A stretch of DNA of 23,943 bases from Mageeibacillus sp. UBA5734 (GCA_002419365.1 DIGA01000005.1:1-23943), one strand, 5' to 3'. Counted from the stretch's first letter, positions 8,133-16,071 are shown. Notes: generated by a model not told the origin, from the letters alone. Translations and numbers: made by a program.

Positions 8133-8167
8133 GTGCCGAAATTGGGACGCCGTCCTGATTTCGGCAC
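8133..8167. repeat. 35-bp inverted repeat between pstS and the LUD gene
   Basis: Perfect 10-bp arms GTGCCGAAAT / ATTTCGGCAC flank a 15-nt centre that itself folds (GGACG against CGTCC, plus wobble pairs), so nearly all of it can form one hairpin. Neither strand has a T-run immediately after it. It could be a regulator-binding site, a REP-like element or a small mobile-element remnant. Confidence 0.7.
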
Positions 8168-8223
8168 AAACGAACCTGAATAGGGTAAGATGGAACTGAA
8201 TCCATGCTAAGGAGTTATTTGCG

Positions 8224-8826
8224 ATGAACCATCAGAAACTCCGGCTGGCCTTGGAAAAGCGCGGCTATCAAGTTTCGGTGTTTGACTCAGCGAGCCAGGC
8301 TGCAGAATACCTGGTCAGTCAGATCGTCGGATGTACGGTCGGCTTTGGGGATTCTGCCACCTTGGCCGCGATGGATCTGGCCAGCCGTTTATCCGAGTGC
8401 AACCAAGTCTTTGATCCTGGTTCTTGTCCCGATGAGGCTTTCCTCGAAACCGCCAAAAAGGCTCTGAACACCGAAATTTTCCTGACTTCGGTCAATGGTG
8501 TGGCTGAAACAGGCGAGCTGATCAATCTGGATGGAACAGGTAACCGGGTCGCCGGTTCCTTATTCGGTCACAAGAAGGTGTATTTCGTTTTTGGCCGGAA
8601 CAAGATCGAACCGACACTCGAGCAGGCCATCTGGCGAGCCAGAAATATTGCCGCTCCCATCAATGCCAAGCGGCTGGGCTATCGCACGCCCTGCGCGATC
8701 AAGGGGGACCGGTGTTACGACTGTACCTCACCGGACCGGATCTGCAACGCACTGGTGATCTATTATGGTAAAATGCATTCGACCGAAGCCGAAGTGATCC
8801 TCATCGACGAGGCGCTTGGCTATTGA
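8224..8826 (+). CDS. LUD-domain protein (LutC/YkgG-related, DUF162)
   Basis: Cytoplasmic protein of 200 residues with the LUD fold (amino-terminal helices, VGFGDSATLAAM, ITSVNGVAETGELINLDG-like segment). LutC-type relatives belong to the iron-sulfur lactate oxidase complex, but stand-alone members like this have no assigned reaction. The carboxy-terminal stretch carries a cysteine cluster (PCAIKGDRCYDC, then RIC) that probably binds a metal or cluster. AAGGAG precedes the ATG. The zinc-transporter-like gene starts 21 nt downstream, so they likely share a transcript. No LutA or LutB partner is in the window. Confidence 0.88.
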   Translation: MNHQKLRLALEKRGYQVSVFDSASQAAEYLVSQIVGCTVGFGDSATLAAMDLASRLSECNQVFDPGSCPDEAFLETAKKALNTEIFLTSVNGVAETGELINLDGTGNRVAGSLFGHKKVYFVFGRNKIEPTLEQAIWRARNIAAPINAKRLGYRTPCAIKGDRCYDCTSPDRICNALVIYYGKMHSTEAEVILIDEALGY

Positions 8827-8847
8827 TTCGATCGCCGGAGGAAGCCA

Positions 8848-9696
8848 ATGGAAAATGTCCTGTTCGCGTTTGGATTGACACTCTTTGCAGGCCTATCAAC
8901 AGGCATCGGCAGCCTCATCGCCTTTTTCTCCAAAAAAAGCAGCCCGCGGTTTTTATCGGTCAGCCTGGGTTTTTCGGCTGGCGTCATGATCTATGTCTCC
9001 ATGGTCGAAATCTTCTTTAAAGCCAAAGCTGGCCTCATCGTTGAACTCGGCGAGACATTGGGATCCTGGGTCACCGTTCTTTCTTTTTTCGGTGGCATGT
9101 TCCTGATTGCCGTCATCGACAAGCTGGTTCCCTCCTCGGAAAACCCGCATGAAATGCACTCGGTCGAAGAAATGTGCGAGGATCATCCGGAGTCCAGCCA
9201 CCACCAGAAGCAGATCGAAATGCGCGAAAAGGCGCTGAAAAACCACAAGCTCCTGCGCATGGGAGTTTTGACCGCACTGGCTATTGGGATTCACAATTTC
9301 CCGGAGGGCCTGGCCACCTTCATCGCGGCCATGCAGGAACCACAAATCGCCATCCCGATCGCCGCAGCCATTGCCATCCACAACATACCGGAAGGCATCG
9401 CCGTCTCTGTTCCGATCTTCTACGCAACGGGGAGCAAGAAAAAGGCCTTCTTCTATTCTTTCATCTCCGGCCTGTCCGAGCCAATCGGCGCTCTGGTGGG
9501 CTACCTGATCCTGATGCCCTTCATGAGTGACACCCTGATGGGCATCATCTTCGGGATTGTCGCTGGGATCATGGTCTTCATCTCGCTGGACGAGTTGTTA
9601 CCCTCAGCCAGGGACTACGGCGAACACCACCTGTCCATCTATGGCATGGTCGCCGGCATGATCGTCATGGCCGTCAGTTTGCTGTTGTTCCTATAA
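8848..9696 (+). CDS. zupT: ZIP-family metal transporter, ZupT-like
   Basis: Inner-membrane importer of divalent metals (zinc, with iron or manganese in some members), 282 residues with about eight hydrophobic segments. The two ZIP metal-site signatures are present: HNFPEGLATF and HNIPEGIAVS. A cytoplasmic loop after the third segment is rich in His, Glu and Cys (HEMHSVEEMCEDHPESSHH) and may hold or sense metal; it is larger than in E. coli ZupT (257 residues). CGGAGGAAGCC sets the start. It follows the LUD gene by 21 nt and converges with the ACT-domain gene. Confidence 0.9.
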   Translation: MENVLFAFGLTLFAGLSTGIGSLIAFFSKKSSPRFLSVSLGFSAGVMIYVSMVEIFFKAKAGLIVELGETLGSWVTVLSFFGGMFLIAVIDKLVPSSENPHEMHSVEEMCEDHPESSHHQKQIEMREKALKNHKLLRMGVLTALAIGIHNFPEGLATFIAAMQEPQIAIPIAAAIAIHNIPEGIAVSVPIFYATGSKKKAFFYSFISGLSEPIGALVGYLILMPFMSDTLMGIIFGIVAGIMVFISLDELLPSARDYGEHHLSIYGMVAGMIVMAVSLLLFL

Positions 9697-9709
9697 AAAG
9701 CACAAAGGC

Positions 9710-9727
9710 CTGGATCCACCAATCCAG
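9710..9727. repeat. Small inverted repeat between convergent genes
   Basis: CTGGAT-CCACCA-ATCCAG is a 6-bp stem with a 6-nt loop between zupT and the ACT-domain gene. There is no clean T-run, so it is a weak terminator candidate at best. Confidence 0.25.
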
Positions 9728-9762
9728 TTGGATGGCTGGTTCATGCAACCTCGCTGGGTTTT

Positions 9763-10152
9763 TCAAGTGATGACCTCGTAATTTCCATTCCGCAAGGCAG
9801 CGATCGCCCGGTCGATGTCTTTTTCCTTGACCAAGATATAGTCCGTATCATAAGTCGACAGTGCAAACAGGCTGATCCCATTGGCGGCCAAAATCGAACT
9901 GATCGCAGCGAGGATACCGGTCAGTGAAAAGTCGAGCGGTCCGAGGACTTCCAAAATCCGCCAGCTTTTCTCAGCCTGAATTTCATCCGGTATGACCTGC
10001 TCAAGGCATACGACTGAAAGTTCATCCGAGGTGCGGGTGATCGAGAACAGCTCGCCGGATGATGCCCACTGTGGAATCTTGCTGCCTGAATCCAAGCGGC
10101 AGACACCATAGCGTTCCTTGTGCAGCTTCATGGTCAAAATAGTCACAGCCAT
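9763..10152 (-). CDS. ACT-domain protein (COG3603-like)
   Basis: A 129-residue cytoplasmic protein made of two ACT-like halves. The second half, ending FSLTGILAAISSILAANGISLFALSTYDTDYILVKEKDIDRAI, is a textbook ACT fold. The first half (YGVCRLDSGSKIPQWASSGELFSITRTSDELSVVC) matches the family of stand-alone proteins related to CASTOR-type amino-acid sensors. These are expected to bind small ligands such as amino acids, but the ligand here is unknown. GGAGG lies 10 nt before the chosen ATG; a second ATG at residue 8 is possible. It has no operon partner. Confidence 0.85.
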   Translation of the reverse strand: MAVTILTMKLHKERYGVCRLDSGSKIPQWASSGELFSITRTSDELSVVCLEQVIPDEIQAEKSWRILEVLGPLDFSLTGILAAISSILAANGISLFALSTYDTDYILVKEKDIDRAIAALRNGNYEVIT

Positions 10153-10351
10153 GGTTTTATAGCCTCCGTTAACCGGGATTCTGATGGGACATCACTGACA
10201 AAACGGGCTTTAGCTCAAAAAACACAGTTGCTTTCCCTTGGCGATTGGGCCTGTTTCAATTGGAGCGGCTCAGAGGAGAAAAGCACGTTTTCCCAAAATG
10301 ATAGCAAGATATCCGATGCCTCTCAGAGCCATGACTGATATTCTCGCTTTT

Positions 10352-10612
10352 ATGGACAAAATTATCAACCAAAAGCGCGCCCAGTCAAGCGTGACGCTCT
10401 GGAATCGCCAGTTTGTGATCATCAACGTGATCACAACGCTGGCTTTTTTTGCTGAGTATGTTCTGGTTACAACCGTCCCCTTATTTGCTCTCCGATTTGG
10501 CGGCAACGAGGCTACAGCGGGGGTATTCATGTCAATCATCTCCCTGACGGCACTGCTGGTGCGGCCGATCTTGTTCTCTTTCTCGTCCTGCAGCATGACT
10601 AATCTGGCTTAA
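10352..10612 (+). pseudogene. Amino-terminal remnant of an MFS transporter
   Basis: About 86 codons resemble only the beginning of a major-facilitator permease. Residues around LWNRQFVIINVITTLAFFAEY form the first transmembrane helix and TTVPLFALRFGGN the end of it. AGVFMSIISLTALLVRPIL follows as the second helix. The frame then runs into FSFSSCSMTNLA and a stop, where ten further helices should follow. No ribosome site is visible at any of the in-frame ATGs (10238, 10298, 10316, 10331, 10352), so the start is nominal. This looks like a gene reduced by deletion, with its 3' break near 10580. The promoter of the next operon lies at that junction. Confidence 0.7.
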
Positions 10613-10624
10613 TCTGTGTATAAT
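10595..10624 (+). promoter_or_regulatory. Sigma-A-like promoter for the Bfd-like/IMPase operon
   Basis: A -35-like ATGACT (10595-10600), 18-bp spacer and perfect -10 TATAAT (10619-10624) lie 69 nt before the ATG of the Bfd-like gene. The -35 box falls inside the end of the MFS remnant. Confidence 0.55.
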
Positions 10625-10692
10625 AGGCCGCAGAATTGGCAAACCCTTTGAAATATTCTAGATCACATCTATTGGATTCAAGGAGAACCGTT

Positions 10693-11013
10693 ATGGCTGG
10701 AAACCGCATGATCTGTACAACAAACCAAGTCGAATACCTGTCCATCCGCAAGGCTATGGTGGCAGGAGGACGCTCCTTTGAGGAGATTCAAGCCGCCACT
10801 GGGGTCTGTGGTGAATGTGAGGGCTGCAAGAGTGAGCTCGACGGGATTTTGTCATCGGTCTGTGGCTGCATGAAAGTCTCCCTGCAAGCGGTGATCGAGG
10901 CCGTCAAATCGGGTGCGGACACGGTTGAAAAAGTCGGCGAACGGACCGGCGCTGGGACGGATTGCGGCCGCTGCAAAGGGCTGATCGCGAACATCATTGA
11001 ACTGGGGTATTGA
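10693..11013 (+). CDS. Tandem Bfd-like [2Fe-2S] protein
   Basis: A 106-residue cysteine-rich protein built from two bacterioferritin-associated-ferredoxin-like domains. The second domain has the canonical ligand spacing C57-x-C59-x31-C91-x2-C94, so it should bind a [2Fe-2S] cluster. The first keeps C42-x2-C45, but its amino-terminal pair is C8-x-T10, and an additional C39 lies in GVCGECEGC, so its cluster site is altered. Bfd domains pass electrons, for example to release iron from bacterioferritin or within oxidoreductases. AGGAG sets the start at 10693. It lies 22 nt before the inositol-monophosphatase-type gene. The exact role is unknown. Confidence 0.88.
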   Translation: MAGNRMICTTNQVEYLSIRKAMVAGGRSFEEIQAATGVCGECEGCKSELDGILSSVCGCMKVSLQAVIEAVKSGADTVEKVGERTGAGTDCGRCKGLIANIIELGY

Positions 11014-11035
11014 GTCTTTTCCAAGGAGAACCCCC

Positions 11036-11839
11036 ATGGAAGTCAGGCCGGATCTTTTTGTATCTATCCCGGCAATTGAAGCGCTGGTCAAAGAAACCGT
11101 AGCCGAAATCCTGAGCCAGTCAGACTATGTCATTCAGGCGAAAGGCCGCCAGGATCTGGTGACGGAGCTCGATTTTGCCATGGAGCGGGAGATCAAGCGT
11201 CGTCTGCACGACCTGTTCCCGGCTGACCACTTCATTGGTGAAGAAGAAAACCACGCAGACCTGGGACCGGAACGGACCTGGGTCTGTGACCCGATCGACG
11301 GCACCGTCAATTTCGTCCAGCGATTACCTTTTTATGGGGTCACCCTGGCCCTGCTGGTCGAGCGTGAGCCAGTCTTCACCTTGATCCATCTGCCCGAACT
11401 GGATGAAACCTATACAGCCAGCCGCGGCCAAGGGGCATTTCTCAATGGCCAGCGGTTGGCGACCCATCCCGAGCGCGAGCTCGCCCAGAGCATTGTCACG
11501 TTCGGAGATTTTTCCAAATCCAACCCGACATCCCGGCCGTTCCAGATCAAGGCCATGTCCATCCTGATGGAAAAGGCCCTCCGGGTGCGCATCCAGGGAG
11601 CCTCTTCGGTCGATTTTGCATTTCTGGCTGCCGACCGCAACAGCTGCCACATCCTGTTTTCCAACAGCCTCTGGGAAGTGGCCCCGGGTGCCCTGCTGGC
11701 CAAAGAAGCTGGCTGTGTGACCACCACCCTCAATGGGCAGGATTACGGCTTTCGGCGCCAAGGCCTGGTGATTGCAACCAATCAGAAGATCCTGGACCAG
11801 GTGGTCAAGGAACTGGATCGAGGCTGGCGAGTGGTCTGA
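11036..11839 (+). CDS. Inositol monophosphatase family protein
   Basis: Mg-dependent phosphatase fold of 267 residues that may dephosphorylate inositol phosphates, PAP or sugar phosphates. Family motifs are present: the lithium-sensitive-phosphatase start KGRQDLVTELD, the metal-site GEEEN, and DPIDGTVNF. The late motif reads WEVAPG where most members have WDxAxG, so a metal-ligand Asp is replaced by Glu. The start at 11036 follows AAGGAG, rather than the in-frame ATG at 10997 inside the previous gene. It is probably co-transcribed with the Bfd-like gene. It ends exactly where the convergent dehydrogenase operon ends (no bases between the stop codons). The nearby inositol-type genes make an inositol-phosphate substrate plausible but unproven. 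Confidence 0.9.
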   Translation: MEVRPDLFVSIPAIEALVKETVAEILSQSDYVIQAKGRQDLVTELDFAMEREIKRRLHDLFPADHFIGEEENHADLGPERTWVCDPIDGTVNFVQRLPFYGVTLALLVEREPVFTLIHLPELDETYTASRGQGAFLNGQRLATHPERELAQSIVTFGDFSKSNPTSRPFQIKAMSILMEKALRVRIQGASSVDFAFLAADRNSCHILFSNSLWEVAPGALLAKEAGCVTTTLNGQDYGFRRQGLVIATNQKILDQVVKELDRGWRVV

Positions 11840-12871
11840 TCACTCAAACGGGTACAGCACAACCTCCATCGCCAGTCCCTTTTGCATCGCTTCGAGACCA
11901 AGCGCAAAGTCCTTCAGCGGCAGTTTGTGAGTCACCAGGTTCTCGAAATCAACGACGTTGTTTTCCAGCGTGTTGACTGTGTTGTACAACGTGTTGAGCC
12001 CGATGAAATTGCCATAGATCGTCAGGCCCCGGGCGGTGATCGTGTTCTGGGAGATCTCCTGGCGCGCGTTGGCATTCATGCCAAACAGCAGGATCGAACC
12101 GCCGTTCTTGACCGTGGCCAGGGCGTCCTTGATCAGGACTCCGACCGCATCGATCACAATATCTGCACCAACCCCATTGGTATCCTCCCTGACCGCAGTC
12201 AGCAAGTCTTCCCGGTCGGGTCGGATCACGCGCGTGGCTCCTTGTTTGAGTGCAAACCCAGCACGAAAATCACTGATTTCAGATACGAGTACCTTCCCTG
12301 CGCCGGATGCTTTCATCAGGCCGGTGAAATACTGGCCGATCGGGCCACCTCCCAGAACCAGAACCGTGTCACCGGGCATGACTTTGAGCTTTTTCACAGC
12401 ACCCATGACGCAGGTAAGTGGTTCCGCAAAAATTGCTTTTTCGATTGCAACATCGTGACTGATCTTGACCAGGGCGGTGTCCGGAAACACAGCATACTGG
12501 GCAAAAACGCCGTCGATGTGGACACCCATCGAGGTTATGCTCTGGCAAAGATTGGAATGACCACTGAGACAGGCTGGGCACGTGCCGCAGGGCAGATTGT
12601 TGTCAGCGACGACCCGGTCACCGGGTTGAAAGGCTTTGACAGCGGGACCGGTCGAGACGATTTCAGCCACGCATTCATGGCCGAGGATGATGCCTGGGTT
12701 CGCGATGACACCGGGCGGATTGTGTAGGATGTGCACATCGGTGCCACAGATGCTGGCGGCCAGGATTTTGACCAGGACATCCTGAGGGTTTTTGATCTGG
12801 GGGATAGGGCGTGTGGTGATTTCATACCGGCCGAGCTCGCTGAAGACAACCGCGTCCATTTGCTGGTCCAT
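11840..12871 (-). CDS. Zinc-dependent alcohol (polyol) dehydrogenase, MDR family
   Basis: NAD(P)-linked dehydrogenase of 343 residues related to sorbitol, threonine and L-iditol dehydrogenases. Catalytic zinc ligands are visible: C42 in SICGTD, H65-E66 in GHE and E150 in AEPL. Structural zinc cysteines are C95, C98, C101 and C109. The Rossmann motif LGGGPIGQ is at about 173-180. AAAGGAA precedes the ATG, with another ATG at residue 5. It is the last gene of the polyol operon, 54 bp after the IolG-like gene. Expected role: oxidation of a secondary alcohol in an inositol or sugar-alcohol pathway. The substrate is not known. Confidence 0.92.
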   Translation of the reverse strand: MDQQMDAVVFSELGRYEITTRPIPQIKNPQDVLVKILAASICGTDVHILHNPPGVIANPGIILGHECVAEIVSTGPAVKAFQPGDRVVADNNLPCGTCPACLSGHSNLCQSITSMGVHIDGVFAQYAVFPDTALVKISHDVAIEKAIFAEPLTCVMGAVKKLKVMPGDTVLVLGGGPIGQYFTGLMKASGAGKVLVSEISDFRAGFALKQGATRVIRPDREDLLTAVREDTNGVGADIVIDAVGVLIKDALATVKNGGSILLFGMNANARQEISQNTITARGLTIYGNFIGLNTLYNTVNTLENNVVDFENLVTHKLPLKDFALGLEAMQKGLAMEVVLYPFE

Positions 12872-12925
12872 GGCTAGTTTTCCTTTCTGTTTATAGGCAC
12901 CGGTCCGATGCCTTCGACTGTTAAA

Positions 12926-13939
12926 TTATTTGGTCTGGTTTTGTTTCAGGTAGGCGTCATGGAGCTGGAGACAGAATTCGAGGCTCTTGGTGCCGTCATG
13001 AGCCGTGGTTTCCGGATCGCGTCCGGTCAGGATGCAATCGACAAAGTCGGCCATTTCGTGGTAGAAGGCATCTCCCCAGCGAGCCTGGAAGCTTTCCTGA
13101 GCCTCCTCGAGAATGCCGGCGTCCATGAACTGGGTGACATAATTTTTGCGCGGCACGTTGTTGACGCGCAAAGTGCCTTTCGTGCCGACGATCTCGGATT
13201 CGACATGGCTGCAGGTATGGGTCCGGCCTACTTGGATGTAGGCAGTGGTCTGGTTGTCAAATTTTGTCAGGGAAAATCCGTTGTCGTAATCGCTGTAGTC
13301 AGCTAACCCGGTGCAGACAAAAGCGCCTCCGTTGGCAAAGCTTTCCACCGGTTCACCTTCGAGAAACCAGCGGGCCAGGTCGGTGTCGTGGCTGCCCATT
13401 TCGATGAACCAGGGCACATAGATGCCGCGCCTGACACCGTCGAGATGCGCATCGAGCACTGAAGCCGGGTCGAGGCTGACCCCTTTGAAAAGGATCGGTT
13501 TACCAATCTGGCCGGCCCGGATGCGGGCTTTGACTTCGGCATAGGAGGGGTCAAAGCGCCGCATGAATCCGACTGTGAATTTCCTGTCCGGATTCTGGAC
13601 GACAGCTTGTTCGACTGCCAGGCAATCTTCGACTGTCTTGGCCAGTGGTTTTTCGCAGAAAATGTGTTTGTGGGCCGCACAAGCTTTGATGGCCTGTTCC
13701 TTATGCGCCTCGGCACCTGTTGCAATGACAATCGCATCGATTTCTGGATTGGCGAGCATCTCGTCGTAATTCGTATAACCAAATTGGATGTTGAATTCCG
13801 CCTGGATCGCCCGGACCCTGTCCTCGTGCCGGGCGCAGACGGCGATGACTTCAGAACCAGGGATTCGTTGCTGCAGATTGGTGATGTGAGTTCGCCCCAT
13901 GCCACCGATGCCGACGACGCCAAATTTGATCTTTGCCAT
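12926..13939 (-). CDS. iolG: Gfo/Idh/MocA oxidoreductase, inositol 2-dehydrogenase-like
   Basis: NAD-dependent dehydrogenase of 337 residues, the same length as many inositol 2-dehydrogenases. It has the Rossmann start GVVGIGGMGRTH (7-18), the family EKP motif (96-98, FCEKPLAK) and the IolG-like segment VGFMRRFDPSY (123-133). The usual catalytic D-x3-H reads E180-MGS-H184 here, a conservative change from Asp to Glu. GAGGAGG before the ATG at 13939 decides the start over one at 13975. It probably oxidises myo- or another inositol isomer to the inosose, taken on by the neighbouring isomerase. The symbol is given by family resemblance only. Confidence 0.85.
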   Translation of the reverse strand: MAKIKFGVVGIGGMGRTHITNLQQRIPGSEVIAVCARHEDRVRAIQAEFNIQFGYTNYDEMLANPEIDAIVIATGAEAHKEQAIKACAAHKHIFCEKPLAKTVEDCLAVEQAVVQNPDRKFTVGFMRRFDPSYAEVKARIRAGQIGKPILFKGVSLDPASVLDAHLDGVRRGIYVPWFIEMGSHDTDLARWFLEGEPVESFANGGAFVCTGLADYSDYDNGFSLTKFDNQTTAYIQVGRTHTCSHVESEIVGTKGTLRVNNVPRKNYVTQFMDAGILEEAQESFQARWGDAFYHEMADFVDCILTGRDPETTAHDGTKSLEFCLQLHDAYLKQNQTK

Positions 13940-13984
13940 GTATACTGCCTCCTCGCCCCTGCTGCCGGGGCTCAATCCTGCGGT

Positions 13985-14872
13985 TCAATCTGAGAAACGG
14001 ATGCTGTTGAGATAGTTCAAAGTGCGTTGTGCAATCGGGAATGGTTTATCTGCTGGTGCTGGATACATGTCTTGTTCGACAATCGCCCAGCCATCAAAGG
14101 CGTGCTCTTTCAGAATGTCGCGAATGGCAGCAAAATCGACACTGCCGCATCCTGCTTCCACCATGATACCGCGGTCGATCGCAGCCGCAAAACTCAGGCC
14201 TTCGCGGTCCTTATCCACCCGTACGGACAGGTCGCAGTCCTTGATGTGGAGGTATTTGATCCGGTCGATGTGGCGACGCAAAAATTCGACTGGATCACCT
14301 CCGGCATAGGCATGGTGTCCCGTGTCCAGGCACAGATCGATATCAACTTCGCTGAGCAGTTTTTCGATCTGCGCCTCGGTCTCGACATGGGTTTCTCCAT
14401 GGGGATGGAAATAGATCGTCAAGCCATGCTGATCGCGGGCATAATCGCGGATCTGTCGGACACCATCAGAGAGCACTTTCCAGCTGGCATCATCCAACTG
14501 CTTCGGACTGGTCAGTTCGCCTGTCCAGAGGTCGGAGTACGTGTTGTCCATCAGGATGATGGTTTTTGTGTCTGGAAATGCCGCCAGGAGCTGGGCCATC
14601 TGGTCCACGGTCGGCAGGATCACTTGCTCGATGTTGGCCTGCGAGGTCAAATCGCTCATGATCGTGGTCGAAACCAGTTCCAAGCCACGCGATGCTAATT
14701 CCTGCTGCAAGACTGCCGGGTCGATGGGCAGATAGCCCCAGGGACCCAGCTCCAGTGCAGTGTAGCCCGCCCGGACCATTTCATCGAGACAGGTCTGCCA
14801 GCTGACTTGCTGGTCATCCTGCGGGAACCAGACACCCCAGGAGTCTGGGCAGGTGCCAATTTTGATCGCCAT
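13985..14872 (-). CDS. Sugar phosphate isomerase/epimerase, inosose dehydratase (IolE)-like
   Basis: A 295-residue TIM-barrel protein of the AP-endonuclease-2/xylose-isomerase-like family. The amino terminus (KIGTCPDSWGVWFPQDD, then ELGPWGYLP) is typical of the IolE/IolI group that dehydrates or isomerises inososes. Candidate metal ligands lie in IYFHPHGETH, CLDTGHHAYA, KYLHIKD and MVEAGCGSVDF/IVEQD. GAGGAG before the ATG at 14872 fixes the start. It stands 45 bp upstream of iolG and 13 bp downstream of the other dehydrogenase gene, so it acts with them. Dehydratase versus isomerase/epimerase cannot be decided here. Confidence 0.85.
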   Translation of the reverse strand: MAIKIGTCPDSWGVWFPQDDQQVSWQTCLDEMVRAGYTALELGPWGYLPIDPAVLQQELASRGLELVSTTIMSDLTSQANIEQVILPTVDQMAQLLAAFPDTKTIILMDNTYSDLWTGELTSPKQLDDASWKVLSDGVRQIRDYARDQHGLTIYFHPHGETHVETEAQIEKLLSEVDIDLCLDTGHHAYAGGDPVEFLRRHIDRIKYLHIKDCDLSVRVDKDREGLSFAAAIDRGIMVEAGCGSVDFAAIRDILKEHAFDGWAIVEQDMYPAPADKPFPIAQRTLNYLNSIRFSD

Positions 14873-14885
14873 GGTTCTACGCTCC

Positions 14886-16019
14886 TCAGTCTTCAATCCG
14901 GACCCATTGGCCGGTGCGGGCGGATTCAATGCAGGCACTGATCGTGCGGTCGACATGGTAGCCGAATTCAAAATCACTCAGGTAGGGTTCGCCCTTGAGA
15001 ACGGCGGCGAACAATTCGTGGAATTCGAGCACTTTCATGTCGTTGAAGCTGATCGCGATCCCTCCAGCACCAAAGAAGGTGCCATAGCCTTTGTGCTCGG
15101 GGTTGAGCAGCACCGTACGATAGCCACGGTCAGCTGGATCATCGGATTTGAAATAAACGTTGACTTCCATCATTTTCTCGAGGTTGTAATGGACGGAGCC
15201 CTGCGTACCTTGAATTTCGAATTGGAGATAGTTCTTGCGGCCAGTGGCGATGCGGCTCGTTCCGAGTGTGCCGATCGCACCGTTTTTGTATTCAGCCAGG
15301 ATCTGGATGACATCATCATTCTCGACTGTAGCCATCTCGCTTGAGCCAGCGGTTTTCGGTCGTTCCTTGATAACCGTCCGCTGCACGGCATTGACGGCTG
15401 TGATATCACCCATCAGGGCCTGGGAAATGCTGAAGAGATGCGATCCGAGGTCACCCAATGCGCCACTGCCGGAAAATTTGTTGATGTGGCGCCAGGAGAT
15501 TGGTAACTGGGGATCCAGAAGCATGTCCTGGTCATAAGTGCCGGTGAAACGGACGATCTGGCCGAGTCGACCGGATTGGATCAAACTGCGGATATAGGCG
15601 GTGGCCGGGTTGAGCAAATTGTTGAACCCAACATAATTGACCACGTTGCGTTCAGCTGCCAGCTCGGCCAATTCCCTGGATTCAGCAGCTGAGATGCTCA
15701 GCGGCTTTTCACAGAAGATATGCTTGCTATTTTCCAGAGCTGCTTTGGCGACGATGTAATGCAAATGGTTCGGGGTGCAAATATCGACCAGATCGATTGC
15801 CGGATCCTGGACCAATTCCATCCAGTCGGTCGTCCAGCGCTTGTAACCGAGTTTCTCACAAGCTTGCCTGGCGTTCGCGTCGTTGACATCGGCAACCATT
15901 TCATAAATGGGCTTGCCCATGTCCGGGCCAAACAGCATCAGGGCATTTGCGATCGAGACGGAATGGTCCTTGCCCATCCAGCCTGCCCCTACGAGACCGA
16001 TTCGAATTTCCTGCATCAT
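14886..16019 (-). CDS. Gfo/Idh/MocA family dehydrogenase (second, scyllo-inositol-dehydrogenase-like)
   Basis: NAD(P)-dependent sugar or cyclitol dehydrogenase of 377 residues, longer than its operon partner. It shows the Rossmann motif GLVGAGWMGKDH (8-19), CEKP (103-106) and an intact catalytic pair D190-LGS-H194. ATG at 16019 is preferred because GAGGTG lies 6 nt before it; a GTG at 16028 and a second ATG at 16016 are alternatives. First gene of the minus-strand operon, divergent from the AraC regulator. Together with the IolG-like enzyme it could interconvert two cyclitol or sugar isomers through a shared keto intermediate. The precise substrate is unknown. Confidence 0.87.
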   Translation of the reverse strand: MMQEIRIGLVGAGWMGKDHSVSIANALMLFGPDMGKPIYEMVADVNDANARQACEKLGYKRWTTDWMELVQDPAIDLVDICTPNHLHYIVAKAALENSKHIFCEKPLSISAAESRELAELAAERNVVNYVGFNNLLNPATAYIRSLIQSGRLGQIVRFTGTYDQDMLLDPQLPISWRHINKFSGSGALGDLGSHLFSISQALMGDITAVNAVQRTVIKERPKTAGSSEMATVENDDVIQILAEYKNGAIGTLGTSRIATGRKNYLQFEIQGTQGSVHYNLEKMMEVNVYFKSDDPADRGYRTVLLNPEHKGYGTFFGAGGIAISFNDMKVLEFHELFAAVLKGEPYLSDFEFGYHVDRTISACIESARTGQWVRIED

Positions 16020-16043
16020 CACATTCACCTCATTGTTTATGGA

Positions 16044-16071
16044 TTGACTATTCTTGCTTACGTACTATTAT
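16044..16071 (+). promoter_or_regulatory. Candidate promoter for the AraC-type regulator
   Basis: TTGACT (16044-16049), 16-bp spacer, TATTAT (16066-16071). Transcription would start near 16078, leaving a ~110-nt leader. It sits in the 169-bp divergent region, so the regulator may bind here and control both directions. No clear operator repeats were found. Confidence 0.5.

Noticed and set aside
7970..8167. 65-codon minus-strand frame upstream of pstS
   Set aside because: It runs through the pstS ribosome site and the palindrome, has no good start signal and resembles nothing known.
10270..10596. 108-codon minus-strand frame opposite the MFS remnant
   Set aside because: No ribosome site; the plus strand gives recognisable MFS helices, so this is the antisense.
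11882..12727. 281-codon plus-strand frame opposite the zinc alcohol dehydrogenase
   Set aside because: The minus-strand gene has complete zinc and nucleotide motifs; the opposite frame has none.
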